Below are positions 25,678 through 34,063 of a stretch of DNA of 64,000 bases, one piece after another (the stretch's first letter is position 1; each line of letters begins with the position of its first letter). Source of the stretch: UBA8079 sp965205535 (GTDB lineage Bacteria > Pseudomonadota > Alphaproteobacteria > UBA6615); the NCBI GenBank assembly GCA_965205535.1, contig CBDBHH010000005.1, positions 620,001 to 684,000 of the forward strand, given 5' to 3'. The notes beneath the pieces are model-generated. The model was not told the DNA's origin. It worked only from the letters and a program-made list of their open reading frames with translations, and ran no database searches. The translations under genes and the position numbers were made by a program.

Positions 25678-27024
25678 ATGAGCAACAAGTTCGACATCGT
25701 CATCATCGGCGGCGGCAATGCAGGGTTCGGCGTATCGGCCGTGGCGAGCGAGGCCGGAAAGACAATCGCCTTTGTCGAGGAATGGGATTTCGGCGGAACC
25801 TCCCCCAACCGCGGCTGCACACCGAAGAAGGTCCTCGTCGCCGCGGCCCACGCGCTGCATGAGATCGAACTGGCGAGCGTCCATGGCATCGACGTCGGCG
25901 AACCCAAGCTCGACTGGGCAAAACTGATCGACCGGGAAACGGGCATGATCGATTTCATCCCCGACGCGATGGCCGGCGTCGCCGAAAAGCGCGGAAAGGT
26001 GTTTCGCGGACATGCCAGGTTCGTCGGGCCCAACAGCATCGACGTGGATGGCACGGTCCTTGAGGCCGACAACATCGTGATCGCGACAGGCTCCAAACCG
26101 CGCGCGCTCCCCATTCCGGGTGCCGATCTTATGATCACCTCTGACGAGGTACTCCTGGAGCGGGAACAACCCGGCTCCGTCGTCTTCGTTGGCGGTGGTG
26201 TGATTGCGATGGAGTTCAGCCATGTCTATGCCCGTGCGGGCACGGACGTCACGATCCTGGAAGCGCTACCCCAGTTGCTGCCCCGGCTCGACGCCGACGC
26301 TGTGGCCGCCATTCAGGGCGAGACCGAACGGATCGGCGTCGATGTAAAGACAGGCGTGAAGGTAAACGAAATCCGGGAAGACGGCGGGAAACTGACCGTC
26401 GAATTCGAGCATGACGGCGCGACCCATACCGTTAGCGCCGACCGGGTAGTCAACGGTGCGGGCCGGGTCGCCAATGTCGACACACTCGATCTGGCGGCCG
26501 GCAACGTCAAACATGACGGGGTCGCGGTCGACATCGACGACCATCTCCGCTCGACCTCCAATCCGTCGGTCTGGGTGTGCGGCGACGCGCTTGTCACCTC
26601 GCCCCAGCTCTCGCCGGTCGCGACCTACGAAGGGCGCATCGTCGGCAAGAACATCGTTGAGGGCCCGATCGAGACGCCGGACTATTCGGTGGTGCCGAAC
26701 TGCGTCTACACGGTACCCGCGCTCGCCAATGTCGGGATCACCGAGGCCGAGGCGCAAGAACAAGGCCTCAACGTCAACGCGACCACCAACGACATGACGG
26801 GTTGGTTCTCCGGCAAGTCCTATGGCGAGACGGTGGCCTTCTCGAAGGTTCTGGTCGACGAGGATAGCGACCGGATCGTCGGCGCTCAGATGGTCGGGCA
26901 TAACGGCGAGGAGCTGATCCAGCTCTTCGCCTTCGCCATGACCCACGGAATCACGGCGAGCCAGATCAAGAACACGCCGACGGCATTTCCGACCTTCTCA
27001 TCCGACGTCAAGAACCTGTTCTAG
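25678..27024 (+). CDS. Pyridine nucleotide-disulfide oxidoreductase family flavoprotein lacking the redox disulfide
   Basis: The 448-aa protein has the glutathione reductase/dihydrolipoyl dehydrogenase architecture: FAD motif IIGGGNAGFG, second motif GGGVIAMEF near residue 170, VWVCGDAL near 300 and a C-terminal dimerisation domain. The CxxxxC redox centre is altered: GGTSPNRGCTPKK has Ser42 in place of the first Cys and keeps Cys47. The C-terminal His-Glu of active disulfide reductases (HPTxxE) is replaced by TPTAFP. It probably does not reduce disulfides in the usual way. A good AAGGAG precedes ATG at 25678. Confidence 0.88.
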   Translation: MSNKFDIVIIGGGNAGFGVSAVASEAGKTIAFVEEWDFGGTSPNRGCTPKKVLVAAAHALHEIELASVHGIDVGEPKLDWAKLIDRETGMIDFIPDAMAGVAEKRGKVFRGHARFVGPNSIDVDGTVLEADNIVIATGSKPRALPIPGADLMITSDEVLLEREQPGSVVFVGGGVIAMEFSHVYARAGTDVTILEALPQLLPRLDADAVAAIQGETERIGVDVKTGVKVNEIREDGGKLTVEFEHDGATHTVSADRVVNGAGRVANVDTLDLAAGNVKHDGVAVDIDDHLRSTSNPSVWVCGDALVTSPQLSPVATYEGRIVGKNIVEGPIETPDYSVVPNCVYTVPALANVGITEAEAQEQGLNVNATTNDMTGWFSGKSYGETVAFSKVLVDEDSDRIVGAQMVGHNGEELIQLFAFAMTHGITASQIKNTPTAFPTFSSDVKNLF

Positions 27025-27030
27025 AAATGC

Positions 27031-27059
27031 GAAAGGGGCATGCGCCGCATGCCCCTTTC
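27031..27059. terminator. Bidirectional intrinsic terminator
   Basis: A perfect 13-bp inverted repeat, GAAAGGGGCATGC and GCATGCCCCTTTC, with a three-base loop lies between two convergent genes, 7 bases after the flavoprotein stop and 21 bases from the FAH-family stop. The A/T ends on both sides allow termination in either direction. Confidence 0.85.
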
Positions 27060-27079
27060 AATGCATGAGATAACCGGGA

Positions 27080-28021
27080 TCAGCTGCCGGGGGCGTATTT
27101 GCCCGTCAGCTGCGGTGTGAACCGGCCCTCGCTGCCTTCTGTCGAGGTATGCTCGAAGCGGGTCACCCGGGCCCAGCTGCGGTTCAGCTTATCCTCGATA
27201 TTGATCGTGAGGCGGCCACAGCCCTCGACCTCAAGCTCGACCTTGTCGCCACCCTGGAACGGGTTGAGACCACGATGGTTGGTGCCCGTCGCGATCACGT
27301 CGCCGACTTCCAGCGTGTGGGCCGCGCTCAGATACTCGATCAGGCGCGGAATTTTGTGGGCCATGTCGTCGGTGTTGAAGTCCTGCATCAGGTCGCCGTT
27401 CACCCAGAGTTTCACGTCGAGATTCTGGGGGTCGTCGAACTCGTCGGCCGTGACGATCCACGGGCCGAGCGGCGCGAAGGTGTCGCGGTTCTTGGCTTCG
27501 AAGAACACGTTGAATGGGGTCGGCATGTCGCGGGCGGACCCGTCGATGAAATTGAAGTAGCCGAAGATATAGTCCATCGCTTCACTGGCCGGGACATTCT
27601 TCGCGCGCTTGCCGATCACCAGACCCAACTCCGCTTCACCCTCGAAGATCGAGGCGGGAATATCGGGCAGCACCATCGTGTCACCCTCGCCGATGACCGT
27701 GCTGCCGGCCTTGTTGAAGGCGTTAATCTGCGCCGGCGCCGGCAGCGTGCCGTTCTCCATGTAATTGACTGCCATGCAGTCGATATTGCCGGGGCGTGGC
27801 AGCGGCGGGCGAATACGAACATTTGCCAACGCGATACCCTCACCGTCGGCGACCGCTTTCTCCAGACGGGCGCGATAATCGTCGAAGCGTTCGATCAGGC
27901 CGTTGATCAGGTCGTGCGGGCCGGTGTGCGGGATGTCCTGTACCTCGGCGGACACGTCCACAACCTCGTCTTCGCCGCGCAACACGCCAAGCCTAAAATC
28001 ATCGAAATAGAGTATTTTCAT
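27080..28021 (-). CDS. Fumarylacetoacetate hydrolase family protein
   Basis: The 313-aa protein has an N-terminal cap (to about residue 70) and a C-terminal FAH fold. NYMENGTLPAPAQINAFNKA near 90 and FEGEAELGLVIGKRAKNV near 125 carry the metal-ligand acidic residues. DVIATGTNHRGLNPFQGGDKVELEVEG near 255 is the conserved C-terminal signature. Family members hydrolyse or isomerise beta-diketo acids, for example in aromatic catabolism, or decarboxylate oxaloacetate. The exact substrate is not evident and no aromatic-ring cleavage genes adjoin it. Confidence 0.9.
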   Translation of the reverse strand: MKILYFDDFRLGVLRGEDEVVDVSAEVQDIPHTGPHDLINGLIERFDDYRARLEKAVADGEGIALANVRIRPPLPRPGNIDCMAVNYMENGTLPAPAQINAFNKAGSTVIGEGDTMVLPDIPASIFEGEAELGLVIGKRAKNVPASEAMDYIFGYFNFIDGSARDMPTPFNVFFEAKNRDTFAPLGPWIVTADEFDDPQNLDVKLWVNGDLMQDFNTDDMAHKIPRLIEYLSAAHTLEVGDVIATGTNHRGLNPFQGGDKVELEVEGCGRLTINIEDKLNRSWARVTRFEHTSTEGSEGRFTPQLTGKYAPGS

Positions 28022-28214
28022 CCCGCTTCCCCAAATGTTCGGTCAATCCATTGCCGTACCGACCGCGCTATTTAGCAGACCCGATGCCAGGGATGCGAGC
28101 CCGGACGTCCGCCATGCGACCATGGCAGATATGCCGCTCGCGCCGGCTGGGCTGATCCGTTAGCCTTCTGCACAACACCCAAGCATCCGATACACACGCA
28201 AGGACGTAGAAACG

Positions 28215-29141
28215 ATGAAAGCTTCATATTTCGAGCAACATGGCGGCCCCGACGTCCTGGTTTACGGCGATCTGCCGGATCCTGTGCCGGGGGCCGGCGA
28301 GGTGATCGTCGATATTCATGCCGCGAGTGTGAATGCAGCCGACGCGAAAGTACGCGCGGGCGGAACCTACGGTGAGATCGAAAGCTTTCCCTACATCCTG
28401 GGTCGCGATTTCTCGGGCGTGGTCGCCAGCCTCGGCGAGGGCGCCACAGACTTCGCTGTCGGCGACCCAGTGTTCGGCGTGTGCCAGGCGGGTCAGGAGG
28501 GAACCTATGCCGAAAAGATCGCCATGGATCAGGCGCTGCTCTGCGCAAAACCAGACAGCCTGTCGCATATCGACGCGGCGGCCCTTGCCCTGCCGGGACT
28601 GACAGCCATCATCTCGCTCGAGGAGACATTACAGCTCAAATCCGGCGAGAAAATCCTGATCCAGGGCGGCGCGGGCGGCGTCGCGGGGTTCGCCATCGAG
28701 CTCGCCAAGCATATCGGCGCCCATGTGATCACCACCTGCAGCGCCCGGAACATCGACTATGTACGCGGCCTCGGTGCCGACGAGGTGATCGACTACACCG
28801 CACAGGATTTTACCGAGATCCTGACGGACTGCGACGCCGTGTTCGAGACCGTCGGCGGTGACGTCACGCAGCAATCCTTCGCGGTTCTCAAGCCCGGTGG
28901 ACGGCTGGCCGCAATTGCATCCGGCGTGAAGGCGCCGCCCTCGCCACGCGACGATGTCGAATCTCTGCGCCCCGCCGTCGGCCGCGACCGGAAATATATG
29001 GAGCGGATCGCCGAGTTGCAGGCAGCTGGCGTGGTGCACGTGCCGCCGGTCACGATCTACTCGCTCGAAGAGGCTGCGGCTGCTTCCACAAAAAGCGAGA
29101 GCCGCCACCTCACCGGCAAGCTCGTCTTCCAGGTTCGCTAG
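28215..29141 (+). CDS. NADP-dependent medium-chain oxidoreductase (quinone oxidoreductase-like)
   Basis: The 308-aa protein is a zinc-independent MDR. It has an N-terminal GroES-like domain with NAADAKVRAGGTYGE and LGRDFSGVVASLGEGATDF, and a nucleotide-binding GGAGGVAGFAIELAKHIGA near residue 150. Zinc-binding Cys residues of alcohol dehydrogenases are absent. It probably reduces quinones or activated alkenes. A YciI gene follows 5 bases later and a RidA gene after that, suggesting a small operon that handles reactive metabolites. Confidence 0.9.
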   Translation: MKASYFEQHGGPDVLVYGDLPDPVPGAGEVIVDIHAASVNAADAKVRAGGTYGEIESFPYILGRDFSGVVASLGEGATDFAVGDPVFGVCQAGQEGTYAEKIAMDQALLCAKPDSLSHIDAAALALPGLTAIISLEETLQLKSGEKILIQGGAGGVAGFAIELAKHIGAHVITTCSARNIDYVRGLGADEVIDYTAQDFTEILTDCDAVFETVGGDVTQQSFAVLKPGGRLAAIASGVKAPPSPRDDVESLRPAVGRDRKYMERIAELQAAGVVHVPPVTIYSLEEAAAASTKSESRHLTGKLVFQVR

Positions 29142-29146
29142 GCTCG

Positions 29147-29461
29147 ATGCTCTACATCATCTACCAGGAGGACGGCCCGGACTCCGCCGCGAAGCGCGCA
29201 GCGCACAAACCGGCCCATTTCGCCTATCTGGAAGAGCATAAGGACATCCTGGTGCTCGGCGGCGCCATGCTGGCCGATGATAACGAGACCCGGATCGGCA
29301 GCACGCTGATCATCAACGTGCCGGACCGGCAGGCCGCCGATCGTTTCTCGGAGAACGAGCCATTGCGCATGGCCGGCACCTTCAAGAGCGTCAGGATCAC
29401 CCGAATGCGTCGCGGCCAGTGGAACCCGGACGCCGCACCGGACAGCCCCGAAGGCAACTAG
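29147..29461 (+). CDS. YciI-family protein
   Basis: The 104-aa protein begins MLYIIYQEDGPDSAAKR and contains the HFAYLEEHKDILVLGGAML and GSTLIINVPDRQAADRF stretches typical of YciI ferredoxin-like proteins. The His and Asp residues proposed to be catalytic in this family fall in the first half. Related proteins include muconolactone-isomerase-like and chloromuconolactone dehalogenase folds. It is probably translated with the upstream MDR gene. The precise reaction is unknown. Confidence 0.85.
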   Translation: MLYIIYQEDGPDSAAKRAAHKPAHFAYLEEHKDILVLGGAMLADDNETRIGSTLIINVPDRQAADRFSENEPLRMAGTFKSVRITRMRRGQWNPDAAPDSPEGN

Positions 29462-29491
29462 GCCGGGGTCCGTCTCGAGAAAGGAGTACCG

Positions 29492-29893
29492 ATGGCCAAG
29501 ACACAGATCACGTCACCCAGGATGAAGGCACCGAGTGGTCACTTTTCTCACGCCACGACCGTGGCAGCCCGCGGCCAGATGGTCTTTATTTCCGGTATGA
29601 CCGCACACACGCCGGACGGATCCGTGGCCGGTGTGGGCGATCCCGAAGTCCAGACGCGCCAGGTTTGCGAAAATCTCAAAGCGGCCGTCGAGGAAGCCGG
29701 CGGGACCATGGCCGACATCTGCCGGGTCGATGTCTATGTCAGGAACATGGAGCATTTCGACGCCGTCCATCGCGTGCGTCGCGAGTATTTCGAACCGCCC
29801 CTGCCCGCTTCGACCATGGTCGAAGTGACCAAGATGACCCGCCCGGATTATCTGGTGGAGATCAGCGCGATTGCCGTGCTCGAGGATGCCTAG
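29492..29893 (+). CDS. RidA/YjgF/TdcF family protein
   Basis: The 133-aa trimeric-fold protein contains GQMVFISGMTAHTPDGS, the ENLKAAVEEAGGTMADICRV helix and RPDYLVEISAIAV at the C-terminus, in RidA order. Archetypal RidA deaminates 2-aminoacrylate using an Arg just before the final strand (RxxVEV). Here the equivalent position reads YLVEI, so canonical enamine deaminase activity is doubtful. ATG at 29492 has AAGGAG upstream. Its stop overlaps the convergent GMC gene by 4 bases. Confidence 0.88.
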   Translation: MAKTQITSPRMKAPSGHFSHATTVAARGQMVFISGMTAHTPDGSVAGVGDPEVQTRQVCENLKAAVEEAGGTMADICRVDVYVRNMEHFDAVHRVRREYFEPPLPASTMVEVTKMTRPDYLVEISAIAVLEDA

Positions 29894-31535
29894 GCGAAAT
29901 TCTCCGGGCTCGGCGCGGGTCGGCCAAGAATCATGTCGGCCGCCTTCTCCGCAATCATGACCGTGGGCGCGTGAGTGTTGCCGCCGACCAGGGTCGGCAT
30001 GACCGAGGCATCGACCACGCGCAGCCCCTCAACACCACGTACCTGCAAGGCTTCATCCACGACAGACTCGCCGTCACCGCCCATGCGACACGTGCCGACG
30101 GGGTGATAAACCGTGCCCCCGGTGTTCTGGATAAACGCATCGATCTCCGCATCTGAACCTACGCTCGGTTCCGGCCATATCTCGCCGTTGCTTAACGCTG
30201 CCAGTGCCGGTTGATGCATGACGTCGCGCATGGCCTTGAAGCCGTCCCGCATCGTCTCCCGGTCACGGGCTTCCGACAGGTAGTTCGGTTCGATAACCGG
30301 CGCTTCCCCGGGGTCTGCGGAGCGTAGCCTGATCTCACCGCGACTCTCCGGGCGCAGCTGGCAGACGTGGCACATGAACGCATCGGGTCGTGTGTGGTCG
30401 CGCGTGTGACTGGCGAAGGGCCGGCGGATCAGCGACAGCAAATTTCCCGCACTGAAATGAAACTGAATATCGGGCATCTCCAGGCTGTCCGACGTGCGCA
30501 GGAACGCCCCGCCTTCGAGCGGGAACCCGGCCGCCGGGCCGGATCGCAGAAGTGCCGCGCGCGCCATCGACACCGCACCACGCTCGGTGCGCGTCAGGTC
30601 ATCGGTCAGGGTCCGGACCCTGGAGCTGTGCACCGTATGCACACAGAGATGGTCTTGCAGATTGGACCCGACACCCGGCCGGTCCACCTGCACCTCGATG
30701 CCATGCGCGCGCAGCGCATCCGCGCCCCCGATACCGGAAAGCATCAAAAGCTGCGGCGAATTCACGACACCGCCGGACAGCAACACCTCGCGATCGGCAC
30801 GCACGAAATGCTCATCGCGCCCCTGCGCATATCGCGCCCCGACAGCCCTGCCGCCTTCGAATTCAACGCGCTGGGTCAGCGCGCCGGTCTCGATCGTCAG
30901 GTTGGGGCGGGCGAGTGCCGGGCGCAGATACGCCGCAGCCGCGCTCCAGCGTCGTGCATTGCGGATGTTGAACTGGTAGCGCCCGAAGCCCTCCTGCTCG
31001 GGACCGTTGAAATCATTGTTCGTCGGATACCCCGCCTGCGATCCCGCCGCCACAAATGCATCGAAGAGCGCGTGATCATGTGCTGAGTCGCTGACCGTCA
31101 GGGGGCCGTCGCCGCCATGAAATGCATCACCACCGCGGACATTTCCTTCCGCCCTTTTGAAGTAGGGCAGGACATCGGGTAGGACCAGCCGGCGAGCCCG
31201 AGCTGTCGCCAGAGGTCATAGTCGCGCGCATGTCCGCGGATATAGATCATGCCGTTCAGCGAGGATGACCCGCCAAGGGTCTTGCCCCGCGGCCATGGAA
31301 TGCGCCGACCGGCCAGATTTTCCTGGGCCTCGGTCTCGAACTTCCAGTTATATTTCGCGTTCGGAATAACCTTGCCGTTCCCCACCGGAATGTGGATCAA
31401 CGGATGCGCATCTCGCGGGCCCGCTTCCAGCAGCAAAACCCGGATCTCCGGGTCGGCGCTCAGGCGATGCGCCAGCACGCACCCGGCGCTCCCGGCCCCC
31501 ACGATAACGTAGTCAAAACTGCTCGCTGTACTCAC
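29890..31535 (-). pseudogene. GMC-family oxidoreductase (choline dehydrogenase-like) with a single-base frameshift
   Basis: Two reading frames encode one GMC flavoprotein. The first part from ATG at 31535 has the FAD motif VIVGAGSAGCVLAHRL and PRGKTLGGSSSLNGMIYIRG, then falters after GWSYP. The remainder, in another frame, gives DVLPYFKRAEGNVRGGDAFH and runs to the HPVGTCRMGG and GGNTHAPT active-site motifs. One extra C in the CCC at 31177-31179 would restore GWSYPDVLPYF and a 548-codon frame (1646 + 1 is divisible by 3). The protein would oxidise an alcohol with FAD. The break may be a sequencing error or a real one. Confidence 0.88.
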
Positions 31536-31835
31536 GTTTGTCTCACATTTTGAGGTGTCGAGAATGCCGCATTGACTTTTCCGCCATTGTGACCTTTTTT
31601 ACGGGTGCTGCTGGAGCAGCTCCTGGCGCCATCGCTTCGAAATATTTGCCAGCGTTTTCAACGTATTATGCTGGATGATAGCCCAATCCAGAACGGCTGG
31701 GCGGTCACATTTCGCGCGTACGGCGGACCGGAAATAGCAATTTACAACACGATACTGCCCCAAAAGAGGCGTGTTCGTGGGGGAATACTGGTGGTGTTCG
31801 GGACACGACGAACGCCATTTATGAAGGAGCAGGCC

Positions 31836-32048
31836 GTGACACAGACCGGTGCAGATTTGGAAGGCGCGAACACGCAGGCAACGAGCGGAGACGCGGTCAG
31901 CGAGACGGAAGCCTATGGTCGCGTGCGCGCGCAGGGCGACGACGCGATCGAGCGCTCTTGCATGGTGTGTGGCAACAAGTTCGAGAGCGAAGGCTGGCAC
32001 AACCGTTTGTGCGGCAGCTGTCGCAAGCGGAGCGTCGCCGCGGGCTGA
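31836..32048 (+). CDS. Small zinc-ribbon-like protein
   Basis: This 70-residue protein has an acidic, disordered-looking first half and then CMVCGNKFESEGWHNRLCGSC (residues 42-62), two Cys pairs in CxxC-x13-CxxC spacing plus a His, as in a small zinc ribbon. A very good AAGGAG lies 6 bases before GTG at 31836, whereas the frame extending upstream to 31605 is unlike protein. I recognise the general motif as recurrent in small alphaproteobacterial proteins but not its function. DNA or protein binding is possible. Confidence 0.65.
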   Translation: MTQTGADLEGANTQATSGDAVSETEAYGRVRAQGDDAIERSCMVCGNKFESEGWHNRLCGSCRKRSVAAG

Positions 32049-32071
32049 CGCCGTCCCTTTCGCGCGTCGCG

Positions 32072-32959
32072 TCACTGACCCGTGATGTGGCGAATGATTG
32101 CCGAAAAATCCAAATCCTCATTGCCATCCGCCGCATACGCGTCGAAGAGCGCTGTCGCCTGTGCGCCGAGCGGTGTGTTCGCGCCCGTCGTGCCGGCGGC
32201 CTCCTGTGACAATTTCAGGTCCTTCAGCATCATCGCAACAGTGAAGCCCGCCTCATAATCGTTGTTTGCCGGCGAGGTCGGTACGGGACCGGGGACCGGG
32301 CAATAGCTCGTCATCGCCCAGCACTGGCTGGTCGCCGTCGAAACGATGTCGAACAGTTTCTGCTGATCGAGACCGAGCTTCTCGGCCAGGCCGAAGCCTT
32401 CCGACACCGAGATCATCTGAATCGCGAGCATCAGGTTGTTGCAGACTTTCACGGACTGACCCGCACCCGCATCACCGGCATAGAACACGTTCTTGCCCAT
32501 CACCTGCAGGATCGGTTCAGCGCGACCATAGGCACCTTCCGTCCCGCCGCACATAAAGGTGAGCGTTCCCGCGACCGCACCTCCGATGCCTCCCGAAACA
32601 GGCGCGTCGATCATTTCAAGTCCGCGGTTTTCCGCCTCCACAATCATGTCACGTGCGGTGGGCACATCGATGGTCGAGCAATCGATCACCAGCGCGCCCT
32701 TCTCCAGCGCGTCCAGGACAGCGTCATCGTCGACATAGACGGACCGAACATGCGCACCGGCCGGCAGCATGGTGATGATCACCTCCGCACCGTCGGCCGT
32801 CGCGGCGGCGCTGTCGGCAGCCGTGGCCCCGCTCTCCACCGCGCGGCTCACCGCATCCGCGGAAATGTCGAACACCGACACGCTGTGCCCGGCCCCGACC
32901 AGGTTGGCGACCATCGGGCCGCCCATGTTGCCCAGTCCGATAAATCCGATCTTCGCCAT
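32072..32959 (-). CDS. mmsB: 3-hydroxyisobutyrate dehydrogenase
   Basis: The 295-aa enzyme oxidises 3-hydroxyisobutyrate to methylmalonate semialdehyde with NAD in valine breakdown. IGFIGLGNMGGPMVANLVGAG at the N-terminus binds NAD, DAPVSGGIGGAVAGTLTFMCGG near residue 115 is the substrate-binding signature, and Lys in GQSVKVCNNLMLAIQM near 165 is the catalytic base. KDLKLSQEAA near 240 is also conserved. Upstream genes encode the two preceding valine-pathway enzymes, which supports this identity over tartronate semialdehyde reductase. ATG at 32962 is an alternative start. Confidence 0.93.
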   Translation of the reverse strand: MAKIGFIGLGNMGGPMVANLVGAGHSVSVFDISADAVSRAVESGATAADSAAATADGAEVIITMLPAGAHVRSVYVDDDAVLDALEKGALVIDCSTIDVPTARDMIVEAENRGLEMIDAPVSGGIGGAVAGTLTFMCGGTEGAYGRAEPILQVMGKNVFYAGDAGAGQSVKVCNNLMLAIQMISVSEGFGLAEKLGLDQQKLFDIVSTATSQCWAMTSYCPVPGPVPTSPANNDYEAGFTVAMMLKDLKLSQEAAGTTGANTPLGAQATALFDAYAADGNEDLDFSAIIRHITGQ

Positions 32960-32988
32960 CATTCTCTCCCTGTTTTCCACCGCGCCCG

Positions 32989-34038
32989 TCAGCCGAAACT
33001 CGGCTCACCCGCCGCGGGTTCGAAATATTCATCGACATCACCGTCGCTCACCGCATCGAGTGTGGTCGGGTTCCATTTCGGTGCCCCGTCCTTGTCGATC
33101 ACGACCGCGCGGATGCCTTCGAACAAATCATGACCGCGGAAACAGCGGTCCGCAATGCGGTACTCCATCGCCATGATGTCGGCGATCGATTCAATCCGGG
33201 CGCCCAGGCGCAACTGGCGATGTGTGACCTTCATGGCGGTTGGCGATTTTGTGGCCAGTGTCGCGATCTGGTCGCGCGCCCAATCATTGTCCTCGGCGGC
33301 GAGCCGGGAATGAATGTCCTCGACGCTGTCGCCCGCAAAACATCGGTCTATGGCCGCGCGGTGGGCCGCCAGAGGCGCTTCTCCCGGATCGACCGCAAAG
33401 TCGCGCAAAATGGCCGCGACCCTATCCCCGTCAAGCGCCGTAGCGCCGGCCAATGCGGCGATCAGATCGTCGTTTCGCGCGGCCGGGACATGAACATCGC
33501 CGATGCCCGCATACAGCGTGTCGGCGGCGCGCAGGCGATGGCCGGTCAGCCCCAGATACATGCCGATCTCGCCCGGGCAGCAGGGCAGAAACCAGCTGGC
33601 GCCAATGTCGGGAAACAGGCCGATGCCGGTTTCGGGCATCGCGAAAAGAACCCGGTCCGAGACAACGCGGTGCGAGCCATGCACGGACATGCCCACGCCG
33701 CCCCCCATGGTCACCCCGTCCATCAGCGCAATATACGGCTTTGGATAGGTGTGGATCAGGACGTTCAGCTGGTACTCCGCCGCGTAATAGGTCGGCCCGA
33801 AATCGGTGCCGCGCCCCTCATACAGATCGCGGATATCGCCACCGGCACAGAACGCCTTCTCACCCGCCCCCTGGATGACGACCGCATCGACGCCGTCATC
33901 CGTCGCCCAGGCCTTCAGCTGCGGCTCGATCGCGTGGATCATGCCCAGGGACAGAGCATTGAGCGCCCTGGGCTTGTTCAACGTGATCAGGCCAATCCGC
34001 CCGCGCTGTTCGAGCAGGACTTCGGGTTCGTCGTTCAT
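32989..34038 (-). CDS. 3-hydroxyisobutyryl-CoA hydrolase (crotonase family)
   Basis: The 349-aa crotonase-fold protein is long enough for 3-hydroxyisobutyryl-CoA hydrolase and longer than usual enoyl-CoA hydratases (about 260). GEKAFCAGGDIRDLYEGRGTD near residue 60 forms the oxyanion pocket, MDGVTMGGGVGMSVHGSHRV near 108 holds the second Gly, and PETGIGLFPDIGASWFLP near 138 is diagnostic of HIBCH, with the catalytic Glu in PETGIG. It releases CoA from 3-hydroxyisobutyryl-CoA, feeding the dehydrogenase encoded 29 bases downstream. Confidence 0.93.
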   Translation of the reverse strand: MNDEPEVLLEQRGRIGLITLNKPRALNALSLGMIHAIEPQLKAWATDDGVDAVVIQGAGEKAFCAGGDIRDLYEGRGTDFGPTYYAAEYQLNVLIHTYPKPYIALMDGVTMGGGVGMSVHGSHRVVSDRVLFAMPETGIGLFPDIGASWFLPCCPGEIGMYLGLTGHRLRAADTLYAGIGDVHVPAARNDDLIAALAGATALDGDRVAAILRDFAVDPGEAPLAAHRAAIDRCFAGDSVEDIHSRLAAEDNDWARDQIATLATKSPTAMKVTHRQLRLGARIESIADIMAMEYRIADRCFRGHDLFEGIRAVVIDKDGAPKWNPTTLDAVSDGDVDEYFEPAAGEPSFG

Positions 34039-34063
34039 TGAAAAAACCTACGTTTGGGAAAAA

